From: an uncultured Rhodospirillales bacterium
GTDB taxonomy: Bacteria > Pseudomonadota > Alphaproteobacteria > CACIAM-22H2
Assembly: GCA_937926175.1 (NCBI GenBank)
Contig: CALANV010000028.1
Coordinates: forward strand, 55,725 to 119,724
Direction of reading: 5' to 3'
Length of the DNA stretch: 64,000 nucleotides
The notes under the pieces: generated by a model
The model's database searches: none
Seen by the model: the letters and a program-made list of their open reading frames with translations, nothing else
Told to the model about the DNA's origin: nothing
Position numbers and translations under genes: made by a program
Shown: positions 35,240-45,116 of the stretch, in pieces
Numbering within the stretch: the stretch's first letter is position 1
Layout: every line of letters begins with the position of its first letter

Positions 35240-36475
35240 TTGCAACCGGCGTCAGCGACGTCATCGGCGCTGCCCGTGATCCCCATCCGGAATCTCTGGT
35301 ACCTGCTTCTCTATGCCTGGGACCTGGCGCGGTACCGTGATCGTTGGTCGCTGGCGGCGGAAACGTCGCCCTCGCTCCTGGGTCTGCTCGCGCGCGTGCT
35401 CGTCGACACGACGCGGGACATCGCGCGGCGCGGCCTCGTGCAGTCCTACGTCCCGGAATCGCAAGCGGTGCGGGGCATACGCGGGCGCATCGACTTTGCC
35501 CGCAGCCTGAAGCACCTCTCCTTCCCCCACGGCGTCGCGCATTGCCGCTTCGAGGCGTTCGGCATCGATACCCTTCACAACCGCATCCTCTACGCGACCC
35601 TGCGGCGCCTGGCGCGGGATGCGCGCGTGACCGGCGGCAATGCCAGGGCGGCGCGCATGCTGCGCCGGGAGCTGATCGGCCTCGTGCGCAGATTCGACGG
35701 CATCACGCCCGTCGAGGCGACGACGGCGCTGTTCAACCGGCTGCCGGTCGGTCGTATCGAGGACCCGTATCCGCTGGCGATGAATGTCTGTCGTCTCGTG
35801 CACCGGCTCGAGATGCCGACGGAACGGCAGGGGCCAATGGCCCTGAGCGCGCTCATCCACGACGAGATCGCCCGCGACAGGCTCTTCGAGCGGTTTGCCC
35901 TCAACTTCTACCGCCTGCATCTGGGCGACGCGTTCGAGGCGTCGAGCGAGCTGCTCTCATGGCCCGATGCGTTCGAATGCCGTTACGCACCCGGCATGCG
36001 CACGGACATCACGCTGCAGTCGCGCCGGCCACCCCGGCGGCGGATCGTCATCGACACCAAGTTCTCGGCGACGACGCTTGCGTCCCCGCCGTTCGGCGAC
36101 GCGGCGTTCAAGTCGGACGATCTCTACCAGATCTATGCCTATCTGCGCTCGCAAGAGGAAAAGGGCGGCGCGCACAGAACCGCATCCGGGATCCTTCTGT
36201 ATCCGGTCGTCGGCGTGCATCTCGACGAGCACATGCTCGTACAAGGTCATCGCATCCGCGTCGCGACCGTCGACCTTGGCGCGCCGTGGCCGGACGTCGA
36301 GAAACAGCTGCTCGACGTCGTACTCGACTGGCCGGCGCACCCCACGACTTGGGATCGATGTGCCGGCGGATGTGCACCGACGTCAGCCGGAAAGAACCCG
36401 AATGCGGAAACAAGCTCGACGGCGCACCGGAAAGCCGACTCCCGGGTCTCATCCCTTCGGCGCATCCGAACCTGA
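35240..36475 (+). CDS. mcrC: McrC nuclease subunit
   Basis: The 411-aa protein has the McrC layout: an N-terminal partner-binding region (IPIRNLWYLLLYAWDL) and a C-terminal PD-(D/E)xK nuclease core with MRTDITLQ (catalytic Asp) and RRIVIDTKF (Asp-x-Lys), followed by DDLYQIYAYL. It cleaves DNA bearing modified cytosine when activated by McrB. It starts at TTG 35240 with GGGAG upstream, in the same frame 15 bp after the mcrB stop. The last about 55 residues (after WPAHPTTWDR) are low-complexity and look like read-through past the usual end. Confidence 0.9.
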   Translation: MQPASATSSALPVIPIRNLWYLLLYAWDLARYRDRWSLAAETSPSLLGLLARVLVDTTRDIARRGLVQSYVPESQAVRGIRGRIDFARSLKHLSFPHGVAHCRFEAFGIDTLHNRILYATLRRLARDARVTGGNARAARMLRRELIGLVRRFDGITPVEATTALFNRLPVGRIEDPYPLAMNVCRLVHRLEMPTERQGPMALSALIHDEIARDRLFERFALNFYRLHLGDAFEASSELLSWPDAFECRYAPGMRTDITLQSRRPPRRRIVIDTKFSATTLASPPFGDAAFKSDDLYQIYAYLRSQEEKGGAHRTASGILLYPVVGVHLDEHMLVQGHRIRVATVDLGAPWPDVEKQLLDVVLDWPAHPTTWDRCAGGCAPTSAGKNPNAETSSTAHRKADSRVSSLRRIRT

Positions 36476-36595
36476 TTGTTTGAGGATCCCGCTTCCTATT
36501 CTTAGGGCGAAGGTCTCGTTCGAAAGCCCCGTAGGCGGGTAGCGGCGGCCGCGCGTACTTTGGCATGGCCGATCCCGAAACGAGGAGTTGGGAAC

Positions 36596-37006
36596 ATGTG
36601 GAAGCACGCCCTCCTCGGCCTTTGCCTGTCAGTCGTCATCACCATACCGGCCACCGGTCAGCAGATCTCATGCTCATCGCTGGAACGGTTCGGTCGGGCG
36701 ACCTTCGCCATGGCCGACCGGAACGGTAACGGCGTCGTCGATGAAGCCGAGTTCGCGAGCGACGTCGCGGCCGGCTTCGTGGGTCTCGATTCCAACCTCG
36801 ATGGATGGCTGGAGCCATCCGAGGTGACGGATGTGGAGCGCGATGTCTTCGTGCGGCCAGACGTCGACCGCGACGGCCACCTGTCGTTCGTCGAGGTCAT
36901 GTGCATGAAGATGGCGGAGTTCCGACGTGCCGATACAAACCAGGACGGGGTTCTGATCGTCGAAGAGATACTGCGGTTCAACGCCGCACAATCGCCCGGG
37001 TGCTGA
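36596..37006 (+). CDS. Exported EF-hand calcium-binding protein
   Basis: The 136-aa protein has a signal peptide (cleavage near ATGQ) and four EF-hand-like loops: DRNGNGVVDEAEF, DSNLDGWLEPSEV, DVDRDGHLSFVEV and DTNQDGVLIVEEI. Three cysteines are present, two of them near the ends. Prokaryotic EF-hand proteins of this type are calcium buffers or sensors in the periplasm. Start ATG 36596 has GGAGTTGGG upstream. It ends one base before the next gene begins, so both are likely co-transcribed. Confidence 0.85.
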   Translation: MWKHALLGLCLSVVITIPATGQQISCSSLERFGRATFAMADRNGNGVVDEAEFASDVAAGFVGLDSNLDGWLEPSEVTDVERDVFVRPDVDRDGHLSFVEVMCMKMAEFRRADTNQDGVLIVEEILRFNAAQSPGC

Positions 37007-37007
37007 C

Positions 37008-37415
37008 ATGTTCAACGTCCGCAATCGCAAAGCTCTGGTGGTGACATGCGTCACCGCCATGGCCATGACGGGCCTCGGTTGCGCCCAGAGCCGAGGTCCG
37101 ACCCCTGCCGAGCCCGCGCTCGGCACCGTCGGCGGTGCCGCCGCGGGCGGTGCGCTGGGTTCCCTGCTCGGCAGAGGCAAGGGGCGCACGGCGGCAATCG
37201 TCGGCGGTGCCCTTCTCGGCGGCATCGCGGGCAATCAGCTCGTCGACAAACCGGTCGAGCAGCAGCAAAGCGAGCAGGCGGAGGCCGCCCGCGACCGCGC
37301 CATGCAGCGCCAGCTCGACTACGAGCGCCAGAGCATGCTGCAGCGCGACGAGGTGGAGCGGCAGCTCCAGAAGCAGCGACTGTTCGAACAATGGAAACGG
37401 GAGCAGGGCTACTAA
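37008..37415 (+). CDS. Glycine-zipper envelope protein, possible lipoprotein
   Basis: The 135-aa protein has an N-terminal hydrophobic signal with a Cys in MTGLGC, a near-lipobox. It is followed by a glycine-zipper segment (LGTVGGAAAGGALGSLLGRGKGRTAAIVGGALLGGIAGNQL, about 38-78) and a long charged, Gln-rich helix (about 80-135) with heptad-like spacing. This resembles SlyB/YMGG-like outer-membrane proteins. It starts one base after the EF-hand gene stop. Confidence 0.75.
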   Translation: MFNVRNRKALVVTCVTAMAMTGLGCAQSRGPTPAEPALGTVGGAAAGGALGSLLGRGKGRTAAIVGGALLGGIAGNQLVDKPVEQQQSEQAEAARDRAMQRQLDYERQSMLQRDEVERQLQKQRLFEQWKREQGY

Positions 37416-37707
37416 CCGCCAGCCTCGCTGCTGAAGCCGCCTGACTCTCCGAACTCCGCCGCCCCATCGGGCAACGCCGACGTTGCGGCCGATCCGCCGT
37501 CCTCGGCCGCAATCGACGACGCCGAAGATGCGCGAGACCCGCGGAACGGGCTCGCGCATCGGCCTGACGGTCCGCCCCTTGCCCCGGCGCCGGGTGTGAG
37601 CGCGACTGTGAACGGCGTCACATCGTCCGGCCTCGCCGGGCGCTATGAACCGGCCGAAATCCCGCGAGCCCCGCGACGGCTCGGGTCAGACGAGGAGGTC
37701 AGCGAAA

Positions 37708-39063
37708 ATGGTGCGCGACGCGCAAGGAAATGCCCTCACGGGGGCAACGACCGAGGCCGCATGGCTTTACGATCAGGCGGTCCACGAACTTCAGTGCTAT
37801 ATCAACGACCCCGTCGCAACCGTCGATGCCGCGATCGCGGCGTCGCCGGAATTCGTCATGGCGCATGTGCTGCGCGCGCAACTGCATCTTCTCGGCACGG
37901 AGGCCGCCGGCCTCCCGGCCGCCCGCGACAGTCTCGAGACGGCAGCCGCCCTTCCCGCCGACGAGCGCGAGCGGACGCACCTCGCCGCGATTCGCGACTT
38001 CGTCACGGGTGATTTCTTCGGCGGACGTGAGAAGCTCGAGGACATCCTCATCGCGCATCCGCGCGATGCGCTCGCGCTGCAGGCCGCGCATCTGTGGGAC
38101 TTCTACCTGGGCGATTCCCGCAATCTGCGCGACCGGATCGCCCGTGTCATTTACGCGTGGAACACGTCCGTTCCGGGCTATCATGCCGTCCTCGGCATGT
38201 ATGCCTTCGGGCTCGAGGAATGCGGCGACTACGCACGCGCCGAAGCCCTGGGGCGCGAGGCCGTCGCCCTCAATGACCGCGACGGATGGGCCCAGCACGC
38301 GGTGGCCCATGTCCTCGAAATGCAGGGCCGCACGGCCGAAGGGATCGCCTGGATGCGCGGCAACGTCGCGGGCTGGGCGACGGACAGCTTCTTCGCGGTT
38401 CACAACTGGTGGCACCTCGCGCTCTACCATCTCGATCGCGGCGAGATCGATCAGGTGCTTGCGCTCTACGACGGTCCGATCCGGGGCAAGCGTTCGACGG
38501 TCATTCTCGACCTGATCGACGCCTCGGCATTGCTGTGGCGGCTCTATCTGCGCGGTATCGACGTGGGCACCCGCTGGAACGAACTCGCCGAGGCGTGGTC
38601 GCCGATGGCGACCGACGCATTCTATGTCTTCAATGACTGCCACGCGCTGATGGCCTTCCTCGGCGCCGGTCGGCGCGATCTCGTCGAGACGGTCTTCGAT
38701 GCGATGGTGCGTCGCGTCGGCAAAGGCGGCACGAACGACGCGATGACGCGCGACGTGGGGCTGCCCGTCGCGCGCGCGCTCCACGCCTTCGACCGCGGTG
38801 ACTATCGCCAGACGATCACACTGCTCCGACCCGTCCGGGCGACGGACTACCGCTTCGGCGGCAGCCACGCCCAGCGCGATCTGCTCGACCTCACGCTCGT
38901 CGAGGCGGCATTGCGCAGCGGCGACCATGCCCTGGCGCGCGCCCTCGCCTCGGAGCGGATCGAGGCAAAGCCCATGTCACCGGTTGCACGGCTCTTCGCC
39001 GCGCGCGCGGGCATGATCGCCGCCGACGATCGCGCGCCCGTCGCCGCAGGCCTCGCCCGCTGA
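37708..39063 (+). CDS. TTC38-like tetratricopeptide repeat protein
   Basis: The 451-aa soluble protein is helical throughout. It resembles the TTC38 family: YINDPVATVDAAIAASPEFVMAHVLRAQLHLLG, YHAVLGMYAFGLEECGDYARAEALGREAVALNDRDGWAQHAVAHVLEMQGR, and HNWWHLALYHLDRGEIDQVLALYD. The conserved His and Trp residues in the last segment are characteristic of the family. Biochemical function unknown. Start ATG 37708 has GAGGAGGT upstream. It stands alone, convergent with the signalling operon. Confidence 0.85.
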   Translation: MVRDAQGNALTGATTEAAWLYDQAVHELQCYINDPVATVDAAIAASPEFVMAHVLRAQLHLLGTEAAGLPAARDSLETAAALPADERERTHLAAIRDFVTGDFFGGREKLEDILIAHPRDALALQAAHLWDFYLGDSRNLRDRIARVIYAWNTSVPGYHAVLGMYAFGLEECGDYARAEALGREAVALNDRDGWAQHAVAHVLEMQGRTAEGIAWMRGNVAGWATDSFFAVHNWWHLALYHLDRGEIDQVLALYDGPIRGKRSTVILDLIDASALLWRLYLRGIDVGTRWNELAEAWSPMATDAFYVFNDCHALMAFLGAGRRDLVETVFDAMVRRVGKGGTNDAMTRDVGLPVARALHAFDRGDYRQTITLLRPVRATDYRFGGSHAQRDLLDLTLVEAALRSGDHALARALASERIEAKPMSPVARLFAARAGMIAADDRAPVAAGLAR

Positions 39064-39128
39064 ACCGTTGCGCGCCGCAGCCGGCGCAAGCCGCTTCGAC
39101 CGGCACGCGCCGGCTGCGCCCCGCGGCC

Positions 39129-40754
39129 TTACGCCTCCGCCGGCCCTTTCAGCAGATACGTGGCCATCGGCCCCTTTCCCCTGATGTCGACCTCGCCCCG
39201 GGGAATCCACGCGAACAAATCCCGCAGGCGTGCATAGGTCTCGTGCGAGACCTGGATTTCGCCGGGCAGGCCCTGGGCCTCCATCCGGCTCGCGACGTTC
39301 ACCGCGTCGCCCCATACGTCATAGGCGAATTTGTGCGTGCCGATGATGCCGGCCACCACCGGGCCGGTGTGAATGCCGACGCGGAGCTGAAGCGTCTTGC
39401 CCAGCGTCATGGCGGCGCGAGACGTCGCGCCGAGCATGCGGAGCCCGAGCGTGGCGATCCGGAAGGCATGGTCCGGCACCGGCTCCGGCAGTCCGGCCAC
39501 CGCCATGTACGTATCGCCCACCGTCTTGATCTTCTCCACTCCCAGCTCGTCCGCGAGCCGGTCGAACGCGCTGAAGACCGCGTTGAGCGCCTCCACGACC
39601 CGCGGCGCCGACAGGTCCGCCGACAGCCGCGTGAATCCAACGATGTCCGCGAACAGAATCGTGACGTCGTCATAACGATCGGCGATCGACGCCTCGCCCC
39701 GGTACAGCCGGTCGACGACCGGCCACGGCAGCACGTTGAGCAGCAGCGCCTCCGATTTCCGGTGCGCCGCCTCGAGCTGCTGGAGATGAATCCGTTCGCG
39801 GTCGCGCAGATACTTCTTCTCGAGACAGGCATTGACCCGGGCCTGGAGAATCGCCGGGTTCCACGGCTTCGGCAGATAATCCTCGGCGCCAGCATCGAGG
39901 CACCGCACGACGCTCTCCATCTCGTCGAGTGCGGAGATCACGATCACGGGCACGTGGGCGGTGCGCTCCATCGCGCGCAGGCGCGTCAGCGCCTCGTACC
40001 CGCTCAGGCGCGGCATCATGAGATCGAGCAGGATCAGGTCGAGATCCTGCGCGCACGCGATCGCCAGCGCACGGATTCCGTTCTCGGCCGTGATGATCTG
40101 GTGGCCGTGACGCTCCAGGCGCCGGCACAGAAGATCGCGGTTTGCCGCGTTGTCGTCAGCGACGAGAATGCGCCCGGGCTGCACCTGACGGGCCGCCGCG
40201 TTCTCGGCGAGCGGGCGAATCGCCGATGCGACTTCGGGCAGCACGCTCTGCTTGAGCAGTTCCAGGCCCTCGAGGCGTCCGGGGGAGCGCATCGTGCCGG
40301 ATGCCCCGCCTGTATCGAACGCGACGATCTCCTCGACCTGCTCGAGGAGCGCCTCGGCCGCGGCGATCAGCCGCTTGAGATCCGTCGCGAACGGGGCGAG
40401 ACGACGCCCCTCGGCCGTTTCGAGCATCAGCTCGGCATAGCCCTTGACCGCATTGATCGGCGTTCTCAGGTCGTGCCGGAGCCACGACCGGAACGCGTCG
40501 GCCGTCATGCCGGCGCGATCGGCATCGGCCGTGTCGAGAAGCCGGTCCACGAACTTGGCGAGCTGCGTTCCGGCCGCGTGAATCCGGCGCAGATCGTCCG
40601 CGAACTCCGCCAGGTCGGGACGCACCGTATCCTCGAGCAGCATTTCCGCGAAGCCGAGGATGACGGCGACCGGCGCGCTCAGCTCCTGCCGGACGGCGGC
40701 AAGGACGGCACGACGGACCTGCGCATTCATGGCATCTGCCGGCACATGCGTCAT
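39129..40754 (-). CDS. Receiver-adenylate cyclase with tandem HisKA-like helices
   Basis: The 541-aa protein begins with two HisKA-like dimerisation segments. The first (RQELSAPVAVILGFAEMLL, about 22-40) lacks the histidine. The second (LRHDLRTPINAVKGYAELML, about 92-111) keeps it as H94. There is no HATPase domain. Residues about 196-312 form a receiver with phospho-site D244 (LLDLMMP) and KPW. Residues about 355-535 form a class III cyclase with metal aspartates D370 (LFADIVGFTRLS) and D414 (KTVGDTYMAVAG). So it probably makes cAMP under phosphorelay control. Last gene of the DUF3365-kinase-receiver operon, starting 16 bp after the receiver gene. Confidence 0.9.
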   Translation of the reverse strand: MTHVPADAMNAQVRRAVLAAVRQELSAPVAVILGFAEMLLEDTVRPDLAEFADDLRRIHAAGTQLAKFVDRLLDTADADRAGMTADAFRSWLRHDLRTPINAVKGYAELMLETAEGRRLAPFATDLKRLIAAAEALLEQVEEIVAFDTGGASGTMRSPGRLEGLELLKQSVLPEVASAIRPLAENAAARQVQPGRILVADDNAANRDLLCRRLERHGHQIITAENGIRALAIACAQDLDLILLDLMMPRLSGYEALTRLRAMERTAHVPVIVISALDEMESVVRCLDAGAEDYLPKPWNPAILQARVNACLEKKYLRDRERIHLQQLEAAHRKSEALLLNVLPWPVVDRLYRGEASIADRYDDVTILFADIVGFTRLSADLSAPRVVEALNAVFSAFDRLADELGVEKIKTVGDTYMAVAGLPEPVPDHAFRIATLGLRMLGATSRAAMTLGKTLQLRVGIHTGPVVAGIIGTHKFAYDVWGDAVNVASRMEAQGLPGEIQVSHETYARLRDLFAWIPRGEVDIRGKGPMATYLLKGPAEA

Positions 40755-40770
40755 CGTCCGTGCCGATCCT

Positions 40771-41148
40771 TCAGGAGATCTGGCCGGTCCGCGCGACGAG
40801 CCGTTCGATCTTGTCGAGAAGCCGCGCGAACTCGATCGGCTTGGTGTCGTAGTCGTCGCAGCCGGCCTTGAGCGCCTTGTCGCGGTCGCCGGGCATGGCG
40901 TGGGCGGTGAGCGCGACGACCGGGATCCCGCGCGTGGCGGCGTCCGCCTTGAGACGGCGCGTCGCCTCCCAGCCGTCGATGACCGGCAGGCTCATATCCA
41001 TGAGAATGATGTCGGGCATTTCCGTCCGGGCTGCGTCGATCGCCTGCTGGCCGTCGGTCGCGATGACGACGACGTGGCCCGTCCGGGCAAGACGCCGCGA
41101 CAGCATGTCGCGGTTCATTTCGTTGTCCTCGACGAGAAGAATCTTCAT
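40771..41148 (-). CDS. Single-domain response regulator (DivK-like)
   Basis: The 125-aa stand-alone receiver opens with MKILLVEDNEMNRDMLSRRLARTGH, has the phospho-Asp in IILMDMSLPVIDGWEATRRLK, the Thr in VALTAHAM, and the Lys in DYDTKPIEF. It has no output domain, so it works as a phosphate shuttle or allosteric partner. It sits between the hybrid kinase gene and the receiver-cyclase gene, which are its likely partners. DivK similarity is seen in EDNEMNRDML, but the locus is not the cell-cycle divK-pleD context. Confidence 0.9.
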   Translation of the reverse strand: MKILLVEDNEMNRDMLSRRLARTGHVVVIATDGQQAIDAARTEMPDIILMDMSLPVIDGWEATRRLKADAATRGIPVVALTAHAMPGDRDKALKAGCDDYDTKPIEFARLLDKIERLVARTGQIS

Positions 41149-41190
41149 CGCAAAAGTCCCATGCGCGCCTCAAGGCGCGCTCGTTCCCTG

Positions 41191-43992
41191 TCATTCGGCA
41201 GTCGTTCGCCGCGCCGCCATGACGCGCCCGATCGCGTCCGTCAGCTCGATGTTCGCCTCCGGCCCCTTGAAGATGACCTGCGCCGTGTGGTTGGCGAGGA
41301 TGTGCATGTCCTCCGGCGACAGGTCCTTCGCCGTCACGACCACGACCGGCGCATTGGCGAGGGCCGGATCGGCGCGGAGCGCCTGCAGAAACTCGAACCC
41401 GTCCATCACGGGCATGATCAGGTCGAGAAGGACCACCGCGGGCACGGCGTTGGCGTTCAGCCAGTCGAGCGCCTCGCGACCGTTTCGTGCTTCGGCGATC
41501 GCGAAGCCGAGCTGTTCGACGAGCCGCCGCTCCACCTCGCGCACCGACGGATCGTCATCCACGATCAGCACGGTGTCGGGCGTACGCCCGTTCGCGCGTG
41601 CATCTGCCGCCAGCCGATTGATGAGCGAAGCGAGCCGGCCGCGCTCGATCGGCTTCGTCAGGAACCCGCTCGCCCCCAGCGCGAAGCCCATGCTGCGCTC
41701 GTGCAGGATCGTGACGATGACGACCGGAATGTCGCAGAGCTCCGGATCGCCCTTGAGGGCCGTGAGAACCGACCAGCCGTCCATCTGCGGCATCAGGACG
41801 TCCAGCGTGATCGCGTCGGGCCGCTCGCGGCGCGCCAGCTCGATCCCGTCGCGACCGTCGGTTGCGTGCAGGATCCGGTAGCCTTCCTTGGCCAGCATGT
41901 CACCGATCAGCTCCTGCGCCGTCGGATCGTCGTCGATCACGAGAACCGTCGCCGCCGCGTTCGGATCGCCCGAGATCACCGGAACCTTGGACAGTTTCGG
42001 GCTGTAATCGCGCGCGCGTTCGCCGAATCGTGCGGGCACCGTCACGGTGAACGTCGAGCCCTTGCCCAGCTCGCTCACGACCGTAACGTCGCCGCCGAGC
42101 AGGCGCGCGAAGTGCCGGGTGATCACCAGCCCCAGCCCGGTGCCGCCATATTTGCGCGTGGTCGATTCGTCCGCCTGGGTGAAGGCCTGGAACAGCTTGC
42201 CGAGCTGCTCCGGCGTCATGCCGATGCCGGTGTCCGAGATCGCGAAGCTGATCCATTCGATGCCCTTGCTCATGAAACGCGAGACGTCGAGCCCGACCCG
42301 TCCGTCCGAGGTGAACTTGCTCGCGTTGCTGAGCAGGTTGAGCAGGCTTTGCTTGACCTTGGTCAGGTCCGTGCGGATGGCCCCGATGTCCGGCGGACAG
42401 TTGATCTCGAGCCGGTTCCCGTTCTTGGTCACAAGCGGCTGGACCAGCGTCCCGACCTCCGCAACCAACGCCGGGACGTCGATCGTCTCGACATAGATGT
42501 CCATGCGGCCCGCCTCGATCTTCGAAAGGTCGAGGATGTCGTTGATCAGGCCGAGGAGATGCCGGCCGGCCGCCTCGATCTTGGCGAGGTCATCCAGCGT
42601 TTCGCTGTCGCCCGAACCGGTCAGCTCCTCCGTCAGGATCTGGCTGTAGCCGATGATGGCGTTGAGCGGCGTCCGGAGCTCGTGGCTCATGTTGGCGAGG
42701 AACGCGCTCTTGGCGGCGCTCGCCTGGTTCGCCTGGTCGCGGGCGACTTCGAGGCTCTTGACCAGTTCGGCGAGCTGCGTCTCGCGCTCCTTCAGGGGGC
42801 TGATGTCGGTGAACACCGACACGATCCCGCCCTCGCTCGTGCGACGCTTGCTGATGCGGACCCAGCGGCCGTCCGCAAGCTGCTGCTCGATGACGCCGGA
42901 CGGGTTGTGGTGATACGCGACGCGCTCGGCAACCCAGGCGTCGATGCGGCCTTCGGCTTCCGGAACGAGGCCGCGCTCGGCCGCCAGACGGACGATGTCC
43001 GCGAAGCGCGCCCCCGGAACCCGGAACGGGGCGAGTTCGGGATAGATCTCGTTGTACTTGTGGTTTGCGAGGACGAGCCGGTCGTCGGCATCATAGAGAC
43101 AGAAGCCCTCCGAGATGCTCTCGATCGCATCCATCAGTCGGGCGCGCGCCTTCTCCGCCGCCGCCTTGGCCTGTTCCGCGGTCTCAACCGCGTCGGCGAG
43201 TTCGGCATTCTTCTGCTTCAGCGTCGTCTCGAGCCGCTGGCGTTCGATCAGGCTGTCGCGGAACAGCCGCATGGTGTTGGCGAGCGCCCCGATCTCGTCC
43301 TTGCCGCTGTCGGCAAGCGCGATGTCGGTCCGCCCGGCCGCGAGGGCCGTGACCGCACCCATCAGCGTGTCGAGGCGCCGGCTCAACGACATCAGCGTGA
43401 GCGCGCCGAGAAGCAGCACGAGCGCAGCGCCCGCCGCGCCCAGCGACCACGACAGGAACACCGCCCGCTCCGCCGCCGCGCGCGTCCGTTCCCGCGCCTC
43501 CGCGGCCTGCCCCTGAAACCGGCCGACGAGATCGGCAAGGCCGCGATCGATGGCGTAGTTGTAGGCGCGACCGTGCGCCATCAGCGCGTTGCCGCGGATG
43601 CGCTGGTCTTCGGTATAGGCATCCACCGCCTGCGTCGTCGTCTCGATGAGGGAGGCGAGGTCCCCACGGATGCGATCGACAGCAGCAGGATCATAAACGG
43701 CAAGACGATCGAGCTCGCTTTCGAGCGTGCGCCGCGCGGCGTCCGCCCGGCGCTCCGATTCGATATGGAGGCTGAGGGCGAAGTCGGTCAGCCAGTACTT
43801 GAGCTCGCCGAAGGCCGCGTTCGCGGCATTCGCCGTCCGCAGCACGTCGATATATTCGCGTTCGGCATCGAGACGGCGCGCGCTGTCGGAGACGATGGAT
43901 CCCAGGTACAGATTGGTCGAGATCACGATCAGCAGCGCGGCCACCAGCAGCAGGCCCAGCCGCGCACGGATGCTCAGGGTCGGGGCGCGCAT
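41191..43992 (-). CDS. Membrane hybrid histidine kinase with PAS and two receiver domains
   Basis: The 933-aa sensor kinase has, in order: helix 1 (about 11-31), a helical periplasmic domain (32-175), helix 2 (about 178-202), HAMP (203-255), coiled coil (256-288), PAS (about 289-400), HisKA with H437 ([12 protein letters not shown]), HATPase (about 540-655; SDTGIGM and GGTGLGL), receiver 1 with D731 ([12 protein letters not shown]), and receiver 2 with D857 ([12 protein letters not shown]). It starts 18 bp after the heme-protein gene, so that protein may be its periplasmic input. Two receivers plus the separate receiver next door indicate a branched phosphorelay. Confidence 0.92.
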   Translation of the reverse strand: MRAPTLSIRARLGLLLVAALLIVISTNLYLGSIVSDSARRLDAEREYIDVLRTANAANAAFGELKYWLTDFALSLHIESERRADAARRTLESELDRLAVYDPAAVDRIRGDLASLIETTTQAVDAYTEDQRIRGNALMAHGRAYNYAIDRGLADLVGRFQGQAAEARERTRAAAERAVFLSWSLGAAGAALVLLLGALTLMSLSRRLDTLMGAVTALAAGRTDIALADSGKDEIGALANTMRLFRDSLIERQRLETTLKQKNAELADAVETAEQAKAAAEKARARLMDAIESISEGFCLYDADDRLVLANHKYNEIYPELAPFRVPGARFADIVRLAAERGLVPEAEGRIDAWVAERVAYHHNPSGVIEQQLADGRWVRISKRRTSEGGIVSVFTDISPLKERETQLAELVKSLEVARDQANQASAAKSAFLANMSHELRTPLNAIIGYSQILTEELTGSGDSETLDDLAKIEAAGRHLLGLINDILDLSKIEAGRMDIYVETIDVPALVAEVGTLVQPLVTKNGNRLEINCPPDIGAIRTDLTKVKQSLLNLLSNASKFTSDGRVGLDVSRFMSKGIEWISFAISDTGIGMTPEQLGKLFQAFTQADESTTRKYGGTGLGLVITRHFARLLGGDVTVVSELGKGSTFTVTVPARFGERARDYSPKLSKVPVISGDPNAAATVLVIDDDPTAQELIGDMLAKEGYRILHATDGRDGIELARRERPDAITLDVLMPQMDGWSVLTALKGDPELCDIPVVIVTILHERSMGFALGASGFLTKPIERGRLASLINRLAADARANGRTPDTVLIVDDDPSVREVERRLVEQLGFAIAEARNGREALDWLNANAVPAVVLLDLIMPVMDGFEFLQALRADPALANAPVVVVTAKDLSPEDMHILANHTAQVIFKGPEANIELTDAIGRVMAARRTTAE

Positions 43993-44010
43993 GGGACGAT
44001 CCCTGCGCCG

Positions 44011-44781
44011 CTACCGGCGGAAGATCGATACGCTGATCACGCCGGCGAGATCGCCCTCGCTGCCTCCCTCCTTGGGATAGCCGGTGATGTCGATTTCGCC
44101 TTTCGGCGAGCCGTGGCAGGAAAGGCAGGATGCGGCATAGTATTCCGGGATCATGAGGCGAAACGCCTCGCGCCCCCTTTTCTCGGCGACGGCCGTGAGC
44201 GGCTGACCCGTTGGCCAGTCGGGCTGCGCCAGGCGCGTGGCGATCATCTCCGCCTCCCAGGCATCCGGACGCGTCTTGCGGTTGCGGATCAGATCGGGCG
44301 GTGCGGTGACCTTGATTTCCGCTTCGTCGCCGGTCCTTTCCTGGAACTCGTCGTTGACCATGCGCGCGAAGGCGGCGGGTATGACGCCTTTGAAGCCGAT
44401 ACCCTGTCGGTTGATGATGGGTTGGACCTCGGTGACGACCTTCGTGATCGCGTCCATCTGGGCCCGCAGCAGCCGTCCCTCGCGACTCTGCGGATCGACC
44501 TTGGCCGGGTCCATGCCGGTCTGCGCCTTGTAGAGTTCAAGTGCGTCGCCCAGGACCTTTTCGGCGCTGAGGCCCTTGTCGCCGATGTTCTCGTCGTTGA
44601 TCAGTGCCTGGTTGTTCGAGATGACCGCCCGCGCCGCCTGCAGCAGCGTGGCAAGGCTGCGGGCGATTCGCTCCTCCTCCATCTCCATCGTGTTATCCGC
44701 CGCGCGCGAAACGGCCGGGACGGAACACACGAGGACCGCCGCGATGCCGCCGCACAGCAGCGATCGAATGAGCCGGATCAT
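44011..44781 (-). CDS. DUF3365 periplasmic c-type heme protein
   Basis: The 256-aa protein starts at ATG 44781 behind a strong GGAGGGAGG site, with a signal peptide ending near SRAAD. The DUF3365 domain (about 35-250, Tll0287-like) contains one CxxCH heme motif (AASCLSCHGSPKG), after EYYAASC, and the conserved end GDLAGVISVSI. Such domains are PAS-like heme sensors often fused to or next to kinases. It is first in the signalling operon, so a heme redox or ligand sensor feeding the hybrid kinase is likely (inference). Confidence 0.88.
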   Translation of the reverse strand: MIRLIRSLLCGGIAAVLVCSVPAVSRAADNTMEMEEERIARSLATLLQAARAVISNNQALINDENIGDKGLSAEKVLGDALELYKAQTGMDPAKVDPQSREGRLLRAQMDAITKVVTEVQPIINRQGIGFKGVIPAAFARMVNDEFQERTGDEAEIKVTAPPDLIRNRKTRPDAWEAEMIATRLAQPDWPTGQPLTAVAEKRGREAFRLMIPEYYAASCLSCHGSPKGEIDITGYPKEGGSEGDLAGVISVSIFRR

Positions 44782-45094
44782 GATTGCCTCCCTCCGCCCC
44801 CCGGATTTCCTCTTGCTCCCGCTTGTTTTGTTGAGCCGCGAGAGTCGGCCGAGCGGAGCGGCGGCCATGCGCCTTGCTGGCGGCCGCTTGCTGCATCCTT
44901 GATGTATGAAGGCGGCCGGCGGATGGCCGTCGGCAAGGCCTCGGCGCATTAGACTGATCCTCGCGCGCGGGCGTGTAAACAATACGAACGAGCAAGGTCG
45001 CACGTAGGGGGTCCCGCGATGTGGGCTCCCGCGACGCCGCGGGCGGTACCCGGTTCCCCGATGAATCGTTGTCGATCCGCCTGGACTTGTCCGG

Positions 45095-45116
45095 GGCTAT
45101 GGATTCATCCATAGCC
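45095..45116. promoter_or_regulatory. Perfect 10-bp inverted repeat upstream of the VOC gene
   Basis: GGCTATGGAT and its exact reverse complement ATCCATAGCC are separated by two bases (TC). The element ends 45 bp before the VOC start and has the size of a dimeric repressor site. No regulator gene adjoins it. Confidence 0.5.

Noticed and set aside
40660..44952. A 1430-codon open frame on the + strand antisense to the signalling operon
   Set aside because: It is the mirror of GC-rich codon bias. The minus strand encodes clear kinase, receiver, cyclase and heme domains, while the plus frame has no domain and is dominated by Arg, Asp and Glu.
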